Positions 46,732 through 56,204 are shown, counted from the stretch's first letter. The stretch: 64,000 bases of DNA from Exiguobacterium acetylicum (GCF_019890935.1 NZ_CP082333.1:2444001-2508000), one strand, 5' to 3'. Numbers and translations are program-made. Notes: generated by a model not told the origin, from the sequence alone.

Positions 46732-47918
46732 TGTCCTGTTCCTCCTTCAACTAGTTCGAATACACCTGCTGCGCCCATTCCGCCACCGATACACATCGAG
46801 ACGACACCATACTGGACATTCCGACGTTTCATTTCATGCAAGAGCGTCAATGTGAGTTTTGTTCCTGTACAACCGAGTGGGTGACCGAGGGCGATCGCTC
46901 CACCGTTGACGTTAACGATGTCTTCGTTTAATCCAAGCTCGCGGATGACACCGAGCGACTGCGAAGCGAACGCTTCGTTCAACTCGATCAAACCAACGTC
47001 CTCAAGCGTGATGCCTGCGAGGTCCAATGCCTTTGGAATCGCAACGACTGGTCCGATTCCCATCACTTCCGGACGGACACCACCGACCGCAAACGACTTG
47101 AACTTTCCGAGAATAGGTAACCCTTGGCGTTCTGCTTCTTCCCGTTCCATGACGAGGACAGCAGCCGCACCGTCTGACGTCTGCGAAGAGTTCCCTGCTG
47201 TGACGCTACCGCCGAGGCGGAACGCTGGGCGAAGTTTCGCGAGACCTTCCGGTGACGAATCCGGACGAACGCCTTCATCGTGTTCGATGACGAATGTCTT
47301 CTCTTCGATTTTTAGTTCATCATTGACGAATTGTTCCGTTACCGTTACCGGGACGATTTCGTCAGCAAACTTACCAGCCGCGATGGCTGCCGCTGCTTTT
47401 TGGTGACTCTTCAACGCAAACGCATCTTGATCTTCCCGTGAGACATTGTAGGTCGCAGCGACTTGCTCCGCTGTATGCCCCATGCTCATGTAGTATTCCG
47501 GTGCCGTGTCGACGATCGACGGATTAGGTCGGACGACGTGACCCGGCATCGGGACTTGGCTCATCGATTCAAGTCCTCCGGCGACGACCGCAGTTGCTTG
47601 CCCCGTCATGATCTTCATCGCTGCGTCAGCGATCGATTGTAGTCCACTTGAGCAATAGCGATTGATCGTGATTGCCGGTACCTCATGTGATAATCCACCG
47701 AGGACTGAAGCGTAACGGGCGATGTTCATCCCTTGCTCTGCTTCCGGTAAGGCACATCCGAGGATGACGTCATCAACCGCTCCCGTATAACCGGACCGTT
47801 TCAACGTTTCCTGGATGGCGATGCCTGCTAATTCATCCGAGCGCATCGATTTGAATGCGCCCTTTTTTGCTTTTCCGACCGGTGTCCGTGCACCGGCGAC
47901 GATTACTGCTTCCTTCAT
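46728..47918 (-). CDS. fadA: Acetyl-CoA C-acyltransferase (3-ketoacyl-CoA thiolase) FadA
   Basis: A 396-aa thiolase that releases acetyl-CoA in the last step of beta-oxidation. The nucleophile Cys is in [12 protein letters not shown], the second conserved Cys in [14 protein letters not shown], and [17 protein letters not shown] carries the catalytic His. Length is normal. 17 bp after fadN. Confidence 0.95.
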   Translation of the reverse strand: MKEAVIVAGARTPVGKAKKGAFKSMRSDELAGIAIQETLKRSGYTGAVDDVILGCALPEAEQGMNIARYASVLGGLSHEVPAITINRYCSSGLQSIADAAMKIMTGQATAVVAGGLESMSQVPMPGHVVRPNPSIVDTAPEYYMSMGHTAEQVAATYNVSREDQDAFALKSHQKAAAAIAAGKFADEIVPVTVTEQFVNDELKIEEKTFVIEHDEGVRPDSSPEGLAKLRPAFRLGGSVTAGNSSQTSDGAAAVLVMEREEAERQGLPILGKFKSFAVGGVRPEVMGIGPVVAIPKALDLAGITLEDVGLIELNEAFASQSLGVIRELGLNEDIVNVNGGAIALGHPLGCTGTKLTLTLLHEMKRRNVQYGVVSMCIGGGMGAAGVFELVEGGTGQ

Positions 47919-47935
47919 CCGAATCCCCCCAGTCC

Positions 47936-50353
47936 TCAGTTACGAAGCGGCTTGCCTTTGACGAGCATGTGCTGCATCCGTTGTTGTGTCTTCATCTCAC
48001 CGATCAGGCTCAAGAATGCTTCCCGTTCGATATCGAGCATATATTGTTCATCGACGTGGCTACCGAAGGCGACGTTTCCACCGGCGATGACGTGTGCGAG
48101 TTTACTAGCGATTTTCAAATCGTGTTCCGAGATATAGCCGCCGTAGAACATTTCGCGTGTCGCGAGTTCAAGCGTCGCTTTCCCAGCACGACCGACGACT
48201 GGAATCTTCGCTTTCGCCGGTGCCGTGTAGCCGGACCGGTCCAGTTCAAGGACGAGTTGTTTCGCATCATACGTCAAGTGATCCCGGTTCATCGAGATCT
48301 GATCAACGGAGCGGACATATCCGAGTTCGCGTGCTTCAAAGGCTGATTTTGAGACTTTTGCCATTGCGACGTTTTCGAACGTCTTTTGTGCTGCTTTTTC
48401 GATATTGACGAGTCCGTCCGGTGTGTTTTCTAACAGTCGACGATACGTGTTGACGTTTCCGCCGCCTCCCGGAATCAGACCGACACCGACTTCGACGAGA
48501 CCCATGTACGTTTCAAGCCCGGCTTGCAGACGAGCTGCCGGAAGCGAGATTTCCGTACCGCCACCAAGCGTCATTCCTTGTGGTGCAGCGACGATCGGAC
48601 GTGATGCATAACGAATCTTTTGAATCGATTGTTGGAACTTGTTGATGATCCAGTCGAGCTCGAACCAGTTCTCATCTTCCGCTTCCATCAGCATCATCGC
48701 TAGGTTCGCACCGACACAGAAGTTCTTGCCATCGTTCGCGATGACGAGACCACGGTGGTTTTTCTCAACGAGATCGACCGACTGTTCGATCATCTGCATG
48801 ATGTCGACACCGATCGCATTGCTCTTCGAAGTGAACTCGAGGACCGCGACATCGTCACCGATATCAAGCAAGCGTGCTCCATTGTTCTCAAGGAGAACAC
48901 CGTTTGACTTCCGGACATCACGGAGGCGGATTTCCTTCGGATTGACCGTTGCTCCGACGTAGTCTTGTGTCGTTGCGTCATAATGACGACCGGACGCATC
49001 ATAGAAGCTCGTTTTTCCTGCTTCGAGCATCTCTTCGACCCATGCCGGTACTTCGTAACCGTCTTGTTTCATCTTCGCGACCGTTTTCTCGACGCCAAGT
49101 GCGTCCCATGTCTCGAACGGTCCCATCTTCCAGCCGAAGCCCCATTTCATTGCTTCGTCGATCGCTTTGATGTCGTCTGCAATCTCACCTGTCAGCTGAG
49201 CCGAGTAGAGCAATGTTTTCGCGTGGATCGGCCAGAGTAAGGTACCGACACGATCTTGTGCGAAGACGACGGCTTTCAGTTTGTTTTTTGCGCCCGGAAG
49301 TGCTTTAGCTTGTCCGATCGACGGTTCAGTAAGCGCTCTCTTTTCAACATACTCAAATGTCTCGAGATCAAGTTCAAGGATCTGTTTTCCGACTTTCTTA
49401 TAGAACCCTTGACCCGTCTTCGCACCAAGCGCTCCTTGTTCGACAAGGCGACGCATCTCAGCCGGGACCGCGAACGTCTCCTTCTCTTCGCCTTCTGGCA
49501 ACAAGTCATAGACGTTGTTCGCAACATGGACGAACGTGTCGATGCCGACGACGTCGAGTGTCCGGAATGTTGCTGACCCTGGGCGACCAAGCAGTGGACC
49601 TGTGACCGAATCGACCTCCCCGATCGAATAGCCACCTTTTTTCATCTCATCCATCGTCACGAGGAGACCGTATGTCCCGATCCGGTTACCGATGAAGTTC
49701 GGTGTATCCTTCGCAATGACGACGCCTTTCCCGAGTCGTTCTTCTGCGAATTGTTTCATGAAGTCGACGACACTCGGATCCGTGTCTGACGTTGGAATCA
49801 ACTCGAGTAACTTCAGATAACGTGGTGGGTTAAAGAAGTGTGTCCCGAGGAAACGACGGTTAAATGATTCCGAGCGTCCTTCGCGCATCGCTTCGATCGA
49901 GATGCCCGATGTATTCGAGCTGACGATCGCGTCTTCCCGAATAAACGGTTCGATCGTTTTAAACAATTGTTGTTTAACATCGAGTCGTTCGACGACGACT
50001 TCAACGATCCAGTCTGCTTCTTTCAGACGCTCTAAGTCGTCTTCTAAGTTTCCGACCTCGATGAAGTCGATCAATTTTTTCGACGCGAGTGGTGCTGGGT
50101 TTTGTTTCAAGAGCTTTTCGCGATTATCGCGCGCGATGCGGGAGCGGACGCGCGGATCACTCAGCGTCAAACCCTGCTTCTCTTCTTGTGCCGTAAGTTC
50201 TTTTGGTACGATATCAAGCATCAATGTCCGTATGCCAGCATTCGCAAGATGTGCCGCGATGCCCGCACCCATCACCCCTGAACCGATGATGACGGCGAAT
50301 TGGATGTGTTTCGTCAACTGGATTGTGGTCGGCTGACCGATTTGACTCGCCAT
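47936..50353 (-). CDS. fadN: 3-hydroxyacyl-CoA dehydrogenase / enoyl-CoA hydratase FadN
   Basis: An 805-aa two-domain enzyme. The N-terminal half is 3-hydroxyacyl-CoA dehydrogenase (NAD motif [30 protein letters not shown]) and the C-terminal part from about 500 is an enoyl-CoA hydratase-like domain ([21 protein letters not shown]). This order, reversed from Proteobacterial FadB, is typical for Bacilli. The ATG at 50351-50353 follows GGGGGTAT. The operon has a FadR-type operator 23 bp upstream. Confidence 0.94.
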   Translation of the reverse strand: MASQIGQPTTIQLTKHIQFAVIIGSGVMGAGIAAHLANAGIRTLMLDIVPKELTAQEEKQGLTLSDPRVRSRIARDNREKLLKQNPAPLASKKLIDFIEVGNLEDDLERLKEADWIVEVVVERLDVKQQLFKTIEPFIREDAIVSSNTSGISIEAMREGRSESFNRRFLGTHFFNPPRYLKLLELIPTSDTDPSVVDFMKQFAEERLGKGVVIAKDTPNFIGNRIGTYGLLVTMDEMKKGGYSIGEVDSVTGPLLGRPGSATFRTLDVVGIDTFVHVANNVYDLLPEGEEKETFAVPAEMRRLVEQGALGAKTGQGFYKKVGKQILELDLETFEYVEKRALTEPSIGQAKALPGAKNKLKAVVFAQDRVGTLLWPIHAKTLLYSAQLTGEIADDIKAIDEAMKWGFGWKMGPFETWDALGVEKTVAKMKQDGYEVPAWVEEMLEAGKTSFYDASGRHYDATTQDYVGATVNPKEIRLRDVRKSNGVLLENNGARLLDIGDDVAVLEFTSKSNAIGVDIMQMIEQSVDLVEKNHRGLVIANDGKNFCVGANLAMMLMEAEDENWFELDWIINKFQQSIQKIRYASRPIVAAPQGMTLGGGTEISLPAARLQAGLETYMGLVEVGVGLIPGGGGNVNTYRRLLENTPDGLVNIEKAAQKTFENVAMAKVSKSAFEARELGYVRSVDQISMNRDHLTYDAKQLVLELDRSGYTAPAKAKIPVVGRAGKATLELATREMFYGGYISEHDLKIASKLAHVIAGGNVAFGSHVDEQYMLDIEREAFLSLIGEMKTQQRMQHMLVKGKPLRN

Positions 50354-50375
50354 GATATACCCCCTGAGTTTAAAT

Positions 50376-50393
50376 TGAATGAACAACCATTCA
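50376..50393 (-). promoter_or_regulatory. FadR (TetR family) operator
   Basis: TGAATGAACAACCATTCA agrees with the Bacillus FadR consensus TGAATGAMTANTCATTCA with its TGAATGA and ATTCA arms. It lies 23 bp before fadN, overlapping a TATAAT (minus strand, 50393-50398). Long-chain acyl-CoA would relieve the repression. Confidence 0.8.
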
Positions 50394-50403
50394 TTATACT
50401 GAC

Positions 50404-50437
50404 AAAAAAAGAAGCCGAACGACTTTGGTGTGCTTCT
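50404..50437 (-). terminator. Terminator-like hairpin upstream of the FadR site
   Basis: Reverse strand AGAAGC...GCTTCT with a long loop followed by seven T residues. A TTGCTA-17-TATGAT promoter-like pair lies just upstream on the same strand, so it could be an attenuator or a tiny transcript. No minus-strand gene ends here. Confidence 0.4.
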
Positions 50438-50536
50438 TCTACATCTTCATCATAAATGAATAATGATTCAGTAGCAATAAAAAATCAGTCAATGGACAAA
50501 TTTTCCTGTTAGACTGATAAAAAGGAGTGGATAGAA

Positions 50537-51184
50537 ATGAGTCAAACCGAGCATGTATGGAATCAAAAAGCCGCCGACTGGGCGGATCGCGCTGACGATA
50601 TGTGGACGAACGGCAGTCGGAAAACCGTTTTGCCGTTCTTACGAAAAACAATCACCGGTGGTCGTTTGCTTGATCTCGGTTGCGGTGATGGGGCAGCCTG
50701 TCGCTTACTGACACCGGACTTCCAGACAGTCGGACTTGATGTTTCAGATGAGATGATTCGGATTGCCCGTGAGAAGTCACCCGAGCAGACTTTCATTGTC
50801 GGTACGGGGGAAGCATTGCCGTTCGCCGATCATGCGTTTGATGTCGTCCTCGCCGTCAACTCACTTGAATGGTCGACACGTCCCGTTCAAGTGCTGCAAG
50901 AAATCGAACGCGTCGCCCCGCTTGTCGTCGTCAGTCTACTCGGTCCGACAGCCGCTCCGCGGCAACTTGCTTACCGTCGTCTCTACGGTGAGGAAGTCGC
51001 AATGGGGAATACGATGATGCCGTGGGAACTGTTGCAGCTGGCGAAAGAACGCGGTTGGACGTTACTCGATGAAGCGGTCATCCAAAAGGAAGGAGCCGTC
51101 ATGACAGGGCATCGGTTACTGGATCAAGCCCATGCTTTCTCGTGTTTGTTTGCTTTTCAGACGACAGCTGTGAGGGAGAGATAA
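50537..51184 (+). CDS. Class I SAM-dependent methyltransferase
   Basis: A 215-aa methyltransferase with motif I LLDLGCGDGAACRLL, the acidic VGLDVSDEM and the FDVVLAVNSLEWS motif IV region. UbiE/COQ5-like fold; substrate unknown. AAGGAG precedes the ATG. Divergent from fadN, with a 7-bp inverted repeat (ATCAGTC/GACTGAT, about 50487-50520) in its promoter region. Translated just before the next small gene (2 bp gap). Confidence 0.85.
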   Translation: MSQTEHVWNQKAADWADRADDMWTNGSRKTVLPFLRKTITGGRLLDLGCGDGAACRLLTPDFQTVGLDVSDEMIRIAREKSPEQTFIVGTGEALPFADHAFDVVLAVNSLEWSTRPVQVLQEIERVAPLVVVSLLGPTAAPRQLAYRRLYGEEVAMGNTMMPWELLQLAKERGWTLLDEAVIQKEGAVMTGHRLLDQAHAFSCLFAFQTTAVRER

Positions 51185-51186
51185 CT

Positions 51187-51444
51187 ATGTCATATAGTAC
51201 TTTTTATACTTTTATTTTGATTGCGTTAGGTATCAATCTCTTATTTTATATCGATTCACTTGATGTTTTAGAACGATGGCAATACTTTTTATTGTATATG
51301 GTTTTTCTAATGGGTATACCTGAACTCGGAAGACGCATTTTTCGACGCTATCAAGAAAAACGATTCCATCCGCAGACCTCTATCTTTCTTGTCATTCTTG
51401 TATTTGCAGGCATGCTGTTTTTAGGAAATATCATTTTGCCGTAA
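51187..51444 (+). CDS. Small membrane protein, unrecognised
   Basis: An 85-aa protein with three predicted helices: FYTFILIALGINLLFYI, WQYFLLYMVFLMGIP and FLVILVFAGMLFLGNIIL. GAGGGAGAG precedes the ATG, and it follows the methyltransferase by 2 bp, so they are co-transcribed. Its codons are clearly more A/T-rich than the neighbours. No family recognised. Confidence 0.65.
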   Translation: MSYSTFYTFILIALGINLLFYIDSLDVLERWQYFLLYMVFLMGIPELGRRIFRRYQEKRFHPQTSIFLVILVFAGMLFLGNIILP

Positions 51445-51470
51445 TGATTGATGAAACTCCATCATCAGTA

Positions 51471-51526
51471 ACCTCACTGTCTTCTCACCCGCTTTCCTAC
51501 AGGAGTCGGGTGAAGACATGTGAGGT
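51471..51526. repeat. Long imperfect palindrome
   Basis: ACCTCAC-TGTCTTC-TC-ACCCG faces CGGGT-GAAGACA-T-GTGAGGT, about 19 paired bases with small bulges; the loop holds a further TCCT-AC-AGGA stem. No T-tract follows, so it is not an ordinary terminator. The loop-flank motif TTTCCT-xx-AGGAGTCG recurs on the minus strand at about 15597-15612. Confidence 0.6.
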
Positions 51527-51540
51527 AGCTTAAATGTAAT

Positions 51541-51575
51541 AAACGGTCTCTCACTAGAAGTTAAGAGACCGTTTT
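51541..51575 (+). terminator. Terminator of the methyltransferase operon
   Basis: AAACGGTCTCT and AGAGACCGTTT stem with five T residues. Confidence 0.88.
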
Positions 51576-51708
51576 TGGTTGATTTCATTCAATTTGAGAC
51601 TGCAAGTCACATTGTCTTCATCACACCGGTAACGGTAATGATAAGTGTGAATCAAGATCGTCTACTTACTAAAATTCGTTTAGTACTTTAAGACGTACTT
51701 TTACAGAT

Positions 51709-52389
51709 TCAATCCTCCAAGTCATATTTCAAACGAGAAAAAGAACGACTTACCTTAAAATCAAAATCAATAAGAGTAGTTACATCGTAACTTTTTTGAC
51801 GATAGATCTCTTTCATGAGTTGCAAGAAAATATAGCGACACGTATATAAATCATCTCCAGTGTCTTCTCTCATCGAAGCATAATCAATTTCTTCACCTAG
51901 CGAATCATACACAATCGTTTCAAACTCTAAATTTGTATGCCACATAAAATCTAAAAATCCTTGTAGAACTGCTTTTTTATACATATCTAGTGGAAAAGTA
52001 GACAAGATTTTATTTTTATAATAAAACTCTACTACTTTTTTTTGATAGAAAAATCGAATGATAAAGTTAGAAGAGACTTCCTCGCTCTCATATTGTAAAG
52101 ACCAGTTTGATTCTTCAACGTCATATAGTTCACTTGTCGATACACTTTTTATTAAAGCGTGCCAAAACATGTATAGCTCACTTACATGTGCATTAAAAGG
52201 GAGCTGTTCATCATTTATATAAAAAACAACTTTTCCAGAAGGATACCCGTCAGCTCGACCAAATGCATAACTAAATACATCATTATCTTTTAAATCGGTC
52301 ATCTTTATGAATCCTGGGTATTCTTGATTAATATCTAGTTCTTTTTTTTCAGGAGGAATTTTAATGAAACTCTTAATTTCCAAATACAT
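51709..52389 (-). CDS. Hypothetical protein, AT-rich, unrecognised
   Basis: A 226-aa soluble protein, rich in aromatic and acidic residues, ending LKYDLED. No domain or motif is recognised. It contains FSYAFGRADGYPSGKVVFYI and FYQKKVVEFYYKNKIL as the most distinctive stretches. Base use is markedly A/T-rich compared with nearby genes, suggesting recent arrival. AAAGGACG lies about 11-13 nt before the ATG. It lies between the palindrome/terminator zone and a 31-bp repeat. Confidence 0.65.
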   Translation of the reverse strand: MYLEIKSFIKIPPEKKELDINQEYPGFIKMTDLKDNDVFSYAFGRADGYPSGKVVFYINDEQLPFNAHVSELYMFWHALIKSVSTSELYDVEESNWSLQYESEEVSSNFIIRFFYQKKVVEFYYKNKILSTFPLDMYKKAVLQGFLDFMWHTNLEFETIVYDSLGEEIDYASMREDTGDDLYTCRYIFLQLMKEIYRQKSYDVTTLIDFDFKVSRSFSRLKYDLED

Positions 52390-52426
52390 AATAAAATCGT
52401 CCTTTCATTTATGAGGATACTTCCTA

Positions 52427-52457
52427 CCTGAGGACAGCGAAGAATTTGAAGACGTCC
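52427..52457. repeat. 31-bp dispersed repeat, copy B
   Basis: 27/31 identical to 15700-15730; lies 16 bp after the DUF2785 stop codon on the minus strand and before the unrecognised 226-aa gene. Confidence 0.65.
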
Positions 52458-52473
52458 AATATACCCTATGTCT

Positions 52474-53289
52474 TTATCCTCCATGCGTTCGCTGATGTAC
52501 CTGTCGCAACCACTCTTCAATTAAGACGATATCCGATCGCTCTTCCCATTTCAGTCGAAAATAGAGTGTCTGTAGCATCTGTTTGACATTACGATACGTC
52601 GTCCACTCCGCATCTCCCCATGTCACGTCACTCACTAACCACTCCTGAATGATCTTTTCGATTCGTTGTAATAGGACATCTTCCGACAGTCCATGGTGAC
52701 AAGCTTGCAACAATGCCGTCACCATCCGGTCTGCTTCCTCATCGACATAGAGATAATCGGACCGCGTCAACTGACGAATCATCGCATCAATCGCTCCGAG
52801 CTCCTCCTGTGGACCACTCGCTGGGTGCGTAAACCAAACCGCATAGACATCGGCGATATGTGCCATGCTGTGTGCCCACCCCATTCCGTCAATGAATCCA
52901 CGGACATCCTTTTCTTGCTCCAAATAGGTTTGTAAGTAAGTGGACAGCCGATCCAACTGACTTTGCGTCAATAAGTGTCGGGTTTTGTCCATCACTAACA
53001 ATTCAGCGAGTGCTAATGCTGAAAACGATCGCGTCAGAACAGCTGTTGTGTCTGCTGTTCCCATTCTATACATCAATCCATGCCCGCTTAAAATAAAATC
53101 GAAAATTCGATTGGTGTCTTCTATCGTAAATGACTCTGATGCGATATAGGTCGCTAACTGCGGATAGATCAATCCATCTCGTAACTCAGAATCTGTCGAA
53201 CCGATATGTAGAAGTAACTCATCGAGTAATGCAGGCGTTGCACTCGTGTCTTGTTGTAGCAGTTCCTTGAATTCTTGTTCTGTTCGCAC
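52474..53289 (-). CDS. DUF2785 family protein
   Basis: A 271-aa helical protein of the DUF2785 family, recognised by FIDGMGWAHSMAHIADV near residue 130 and the overall all-helical repeat-like makeup. Function unknown. The GTG at 53287-53289 was chosen because GGAAGG lies 8 nt upstream; a longer frame would run into the prodH terminator. Monocistronic or read through from prodH. Confidence 0.72.
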   Translation of the reverse strand: MRTEQEFKELLQQDTSATPALLDELLLHIGSTDSELRDGLIYPQLATYIASESFTIEDTNRIFDFILSGHGLMYRMGTADTTAVLTRSFSALALAELLVMDKTRHLLTQSQLDRLSTYLQTYLEQEKDVRGFIDGMGWAHSMAHIADVYAVWFTHPASGPQEELGAIDAMIRQLTRSDYLYVDEEADRMVTALLQACHHGLSEDVLLQRIEKIIQEWLVSDVTWGDAEWTTYRNVKQMLQTLYFRLKWEERSDIVLIEEWLRQVHQRTHGG

Positions 53290-53314
53290 TATTTTGTCCT
53301 TCCCTTCCTGAATC

Positions 53315-53342
53315 AAAAAAGACGATGCAACGTTGCATCGCC
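53315..53342 (-). terminator. Terminator of prodH
   Basis: Reverse strand GGCGATGCAA and TTGCATCGTC stem then six T residues. Confidence 0.9.
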
Positions 53343-53350
53343 TTCCCCAC

Positions 53351-54268
53351 TTATCCTTTGACCATTCCTTTGAGAACGAAGGCAACGTTTGCCGGTCGTT
53401 CTGCTAAGCGGCGCATGAAGTAACCGTACCAGTCACGGCCATAAGGAACGTAGACACGGACTTTATAGCCTTGCTTGACGAGTTCGAGTTGACGCTCGAC
53501 CCGGATACCGAATAACATCTGGAATTCGAACTGGTCTTTTTCGATCCCGTTTTCTTTAGCGTGACGGATGACTTGCTCGATCATCGCATCGTCATGCGTT
53601 GCGACGGCAGCATAGTTTCCGAGTGATAATTGTAACTTCACGAGCTTGATGTAGTTGTGGTCGACGTCTTCCTTCTCTGGGAACGCCACCGTTGCCGGCT
53701 CTTTGTAAGCCCCTTTGACAATCCGGAGATTCGTCTCGAAGCGTCCGACACGTTTGATGTCATCTTCCGACCGGTAAAGATACGACTGGATGACTGTTCC
53801 GATGTTATCGAAAGATTGGCGCAATTCTTCAAACAATTGAATCGTCTTTTCACAACGTGGCTCATCTTCCATATCGATCGTGACGAAGACACCGAGTTCT
53901 TTTGCCCGTGTTAAGATCCGTTCCATGTTCGAGCGGATCAAGTCGTCCGAGATATCGAGTCCGAGTGATGTCAGTTTCAACGAGAGTTGCGAGTCTAATT
54001 TTTCTTCCGCAATCATCTCAACCGCACGAATACATTCTTGTGTCATCATCTCTGCTTCCGCTACCGTCGAGATGAACTCCCCTAAATGGTCCATCGTGAC
54101 GCATAACCCTTTTGCGTTCAATTCCTGGATCGCCCGTTTCGATGCTTCCAATGAATCCCCTGCCACGAAGCGACTTGCTCCGAATTTAAGCCCGTATCGC
54201 TTGGCGAGACCGTTCAATGTCTTGTTTTGCGATAAGAAGATAAAACCATCCCGTAGTACTTTTTCCAT
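53351..54268 (-). CDS. putB: Proline dehydrogenase
   Basis: A 305-aa FAD enzyme that oxidises proline to pyrroline-5-carboxylate. The barrel motifs SLKLTSLGLDI, VTIDMEDEP, QSYLYRSEDD and the C-terminal RVYVPYGRDWYGYFMRRLAERPAN (split: VPYGRDWYGYFMRRL) are typical of monofunctional PutA-like enzymes. In Bacillus yusM follows the fad genes; here three or four extra genes separate them. A cre-like site lies 76-89 bp upstream. Confidence 0.94.
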   Translation of the reverse strand: MEKVLRDGFIFLSQNKTLNGLAKRYGLKFGASRFVAGDSLEASKRAIQELNAKGLCVTMDHLGEFISTVAEAEMMTQECIRAVEMIAEEKLDSQLSLKLTSLGLDISDDLIRSNMERILTRAKELGVFVTIDMEDEPRCEKTIQLFEELRQSFDNIGTVIQSYLYRSEDDIKRVGRFETNLRIVKGAYKEPATVAFPEKEDVDHNYIKLVKLQLSLGNYAAVATHDDAMIEQVIRHAKENGIEKDQFEFQMLFGIRVERQLELVKQGYKVRVYVPYGRDWYGYFMRRLAERPANVAFVLKGMVKG

Positions 54269-54343
54269 CACTCATGATTCCCCCTAAATAAATGCTAGGC
54301 TGTTTTACCGTATCGGTTCACATCTCTGCACTCATATTATGCC

Positions 54344-54357
54344 ATAAAGCGCTTACA
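54344..54357 (-). promoter_or_regulatory. cre-like site upstream of proline dehydrogenase
   Basis: Reverse strand TGTAAGCGCTTTAT matches the CcpA cre core TGTAANCGNT but not the last two bases (AT for CA). It overlaps the 3' end of the upstream gene. Catabolite repression of proline use would make sense. Confidence 0.4.
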
Positions 54358-55027
54358 TACGCTCTTTATTTCGTTTATTTTTGAGAATCCGTTGAGCAAC
54401 AAGTCCTACGGCAAAGAATAGGACGTACAGTCCGATGGCAACGAAAAATTGCCAGGAGAACGGATCACGCAGGCTTGAGCCGATATTGTTGTAAACGAAC
54501 GCACCGGGAATGATCCCGATGTAGTTGGCGATGGCGAACTGTTTAAAGCGGATTTTTGACAATCCGGACGCATAGCTGATCGCGTCAAATGGAAACAATG
54601 GAATCAATCGGACGATCAAGACGACGAGGAAACCGTTCGTCGCAATCCGTTCGTCGAGCACGTTCAGCTTCCCTTTCCCGATCAATTTCTCGACGCCACG
54701 GCGACCGAGCAACCGGGCGATCCAAAAGCTGAGTAAACCGCCGGTGCCGGCACCAATGACGTCGAGTAGCGTTCCGAGCCATGGACCGTACGTGTAACCG
54801 CCAAAGACGGTCAACAGACTCGCCGGGAAAAAAACGAGTGGTCGAATGGTGTAAGCGAGTACGTAAAGCAACATCCCGGTGAGACCTTGATCCCGTACCC
54901 AATCCGATAATGCCTGAATGTCGAATTGCTCCAGCATTCCAGACATCCGGAAGTACAGGAGCAACCCAAGACCAAACATAAAATACAGCGTAAGCGGGAG
55001 CCAGTCCCGGAGCCGTAATTTCTTCAT
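54353..55027 (-). CDS. TVP38/TMEM64 family membrane protein (DedA-like)
   Basis: A 224-aa inner-membrane protein with the SNARE-associated/VTT domain. The key block FFPASLLTVFGGYTYGPWLGT and LLSFWIARLLGRRGVE, then VRLIPLFPFDAISYASGL, match the family, which includes lipid scramblase-like proteins. The ATG overlaps the stop of the upstream gene (ATGA), indicating a two-gene operon. Substrate unknown. Confidence 0.88.
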   Translation of the reverse strand: MKKLRLRDWLPLTLYFMFGLGLLLYFRMSGMLEQFDIQALSDWVRDQGLTGMLLYVLAYTIRPLVFFPASLLTVFGGYTYGPWLGTLLDVIGAGTGGLLSFWIARLLGRRGVEKLIGKGKLNVLDERIATNGFLVVLIVRLIPLFPFDAISYASGLSKIRFKQFAIANYIGIIPGAFVYNNIGSSLRDPFSWQFFVAIGLYVLFFAVGLVAQRILKNKRNKERM

Positions 55028-55737
55028 GACATTGTCGCCGGAGCAACATAGTAGAAAATCGAGAGGAAAATCAGGACACTGCCCGCAAGGACGAACAGAT
55101 GCCAAATCGCGTGGTTATACGGCAAGCGTGCCCAGACGTAGAAGATGACGCCGAGCGAATACGCAAGGCCACCACCGAGGAGCAGTAAGAATCCTTGGAA
55201 TCCGAGCGCTTCATAGATCGGCTTGATTGCAAACAGACAACACCAGCCAAGAATCAGATAAGACGCATTCGAAATCCAGACGTATTTACCGGTCGAATAG
55301 AGCTTCCAGATGATGCCGAGCGTCCCGACACCCCAGACGATACCGAGCAATGTCCAGCCGAGCGGACCACGGAGTGTGATCAAAGCGAACGGTGTATAAC
55401 TACCAGCAATCAAGAGATAGATACCGGCGTGATCTAAAATTTGCAAGACCTTATTCGCTTTCGTATGCATCAGCGAATGCATCAAGGTCGAGAACAGATA
55501 AAGGAGAATCATCGTTGCCCCGAAGATACTGACAGCCGTGACGTTCCAAGCACTGCCGGATTTCGTCGCCTGCAGAATCAGCATCACGAGCGCGACGATA
55601 CTGAAAATAACACCGAGACCATGTGTAATGGCACTGGCGATCTCCTCTTTCAAGGAATCGCCTTTTGCGAGCAGCTCTTCGATCGTTTCCTTGGATTGTT
55701 GCTTGATCGTTTGCTTGATTTCTTTTTTCGTAACCAA
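55024..55737 (-). CDS. Hemolysin III family protein (PAQR)
   Basis: A 237-aa seven-helix membrane protein of the hemolysin III/PAQR family. The conserved residues are in ITHGLGVIFSIVAL, LYLFSTLMHSLMH, DHAGIYLLIAGSYTPF and the last helix pair with NHAIWHLFVLAGS; the His and Asp residues form the zinc-hydrolase-like site. Starts at a TTG with AGGTG upstream; the N-terminal 35 residues are basic and soluble. Function in bacteria is unclear despite the name. Confidence 0.87.
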   Translation of the reverse strand: MVTKKEIKQTIKQQSKETIEELLAKGDSLKEEIASAITHGLGVIFSIVALVMLILQATKSGSAWNVTAVSIFGATMILLYLFSTLMHSLMHTKANKVLQILDHAGIYLLIAGSYTPFALITLRGPLGWTLLGIVWGVGTLGIIWKLYSTGKYVWISNASYLILGWCCLFAIKPIYEALGFQGFLLLLGGGLAYSLGVIFYVWARLPYNHAIWHLFVLAGSVLIFLSIFYYVAPATMS

Positions 55738-55865
55738 TCGAACACCTACTTTCTAAAAACAAAGGACTATGCTTTTGATTATACGCCCTCATGCGACAGC
55801 GTGCCTATCGAAACATTCTGTCGATTTGATGACAACTGTCATCTGTTTGTCTTTTCCCGCCCATA

Positions 55866-55897
55866 CAAAAATCCACACCGCCTAGGCGATGTGGATA
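55866..55897 (-). terminator. Terminator of the his operon
   Basis: Reverse strand ATCCACATCGCC and GGCGGTGTGGAT stem, then five T residues. Confidence 0.9.
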
Positions 55898-55901
55898 TGC
55901 C

Positions 55902-56204
55902 TTACCACTGTTCAATATCCGGACGATCCTTGAACGTCGATTTTGTTCCGTGACGTTCGTTCAGGACCGCTTCGACTTCTTTGAAGGAGACACCGCGGTC
56001 AGCAAGCAAGACCGTTAAGTGATACAACAAGTCTGCTGTCTCTTCTGCTAACGTATCGTTACCAGCGAGAACGACTTCAAACGCCTCTTCACCGAACTTC
56101 TTCGCGATCTTCTCGTACCCGGAAGCAATCAAATAATTCGTGTAGGATTCTGCTTCCTTCGCCTCAATCTTCGCTTTGACGGTCTGTTCCAGTTCGTATA
56201 ACAT
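55902..56204 (-). CDS. hisE: Phosphoribosyl-ATP pyrophosphatase
   Basis: A 100-aa MazG-like pyrophosphatase, second step of histidine synthesis. EKIAKKFGEEAFEVVLAG and EETADLLYHLTVLL carry the metal-binding Glu/Asp residues. In Bacillus it is fused to HisI; here it is a separate frame overlapping hisI by 41 nt. GGAGGTG precedes the ATG. Confidence 0.94.
   Translation of the reverse strand: MLYELEQTVKAKIEAKEAESYTNYLIASGYEKIAKKFGEEAFEVVLAGNDTLAEETADLLYHLTVLLADRGVSFKEVEAVLNERHGTKSTFKDRPDIEQW

Noticed and set aside
48964-49576. Plus-strand frames inside fadN
   Set aside because: Antisense shadows without RBS or recognisable protein.
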